From Solirubrobacterales bacterium (lineage in GTDB: Bacteria; Actinomycetota; Thermoleophilia; Solirubrobacterales; Solirubrobacteraceae), in NCBI GenBank assembly GCA_019240015.1, contig JAFAZB010000089.1:1-5021 (forward strand): DNA of 5,021 bases, in the 5' to 3' direction. Of the stretch, positions 4,906 through 5,021 are shown one piece after another. Every line of letters begins with the position of its first letter. Positions within the stretch are counted from its first letter, which is position 1. A model generated the notes under the pieces. It saw only the letters and a list, made by a program, of their open reading frames with translations. It searched no databases and was not told where the DNA came from. A program made the translations under genes and the position numbers.

Positions 4906-5021
<116 letters not shown>

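Overview
The window is a high-GC bacterial chromosomal segment. The 16S rRNA 5' end (AGAGTTTGATCCTGGCTCAG then GACGAACGCTGGCGGCGTG), the high third-position GC, the apparent leaderless start of tyrS and a class A penicillin-binding protein of actinobacterial style all suggest Actinobacteria. A deep lineage such as Thermoleophilia is possible, but that is an inference I cannot test here. Nothing mobile, phage-like or CRISPR-like is visible; this looks like core housekeeping DNA.

Layout. Bases 1-117 hold the last 38 codons of a plus-strand M24 metallopeptidase (Xaa-Pro aminopeptidase type). It converges across about 106 bp on a long minus-strand gene (224-2719, possibly starting at 2791) for a bifunctional class A penicillin-binding protein. 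That protein has a GT51 transglycosylase, a transpeptidase and an unusual C-terminal tail of about 125 residues made almost only of Gly, Ala, Thr, Ser and Asn. A short divergent promoter region (2720-2854) separates it from tyrS (2855-4063), and yjbQ (4066-4482) follows 2 bp later in the same operon. Downstream come a GC-rich hairpin, a -10-like TATACT (4534-4539), a strongly folded rRNA leader of about 360 nt with a clear boxA antitermination element (about 4617-4636), and the first 116 nt of 16S rRNA (from about 4906).

How the parts relate. The PBP builds peptidoglycan outside the membrane. TyrS charges tRNA-Tyr. YjbQ is a small UPF0047 protein with reported thiamine phosphate synthase activity. 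The rRNA operon is the main transcription unit at the right edge, and TyrS and rRNA both serve translation.

I see no clearly new multi-gene system. The points most worth a second look are: (1) the ordered series of hairpins in the rRNA leader, including two mutually exclusive folds next to the 16S 5' end; (2) a TyrRS whose HIGH motif reads HFGF; (3) the Gly-rich tail and two extracellular Cys pairs of the PBP; (4) overlapping divergent promoters around one TCTAGCA element; and (5) a hairpin with an alternative pairing that occupies the expected -35 region of the rRNA promoter.
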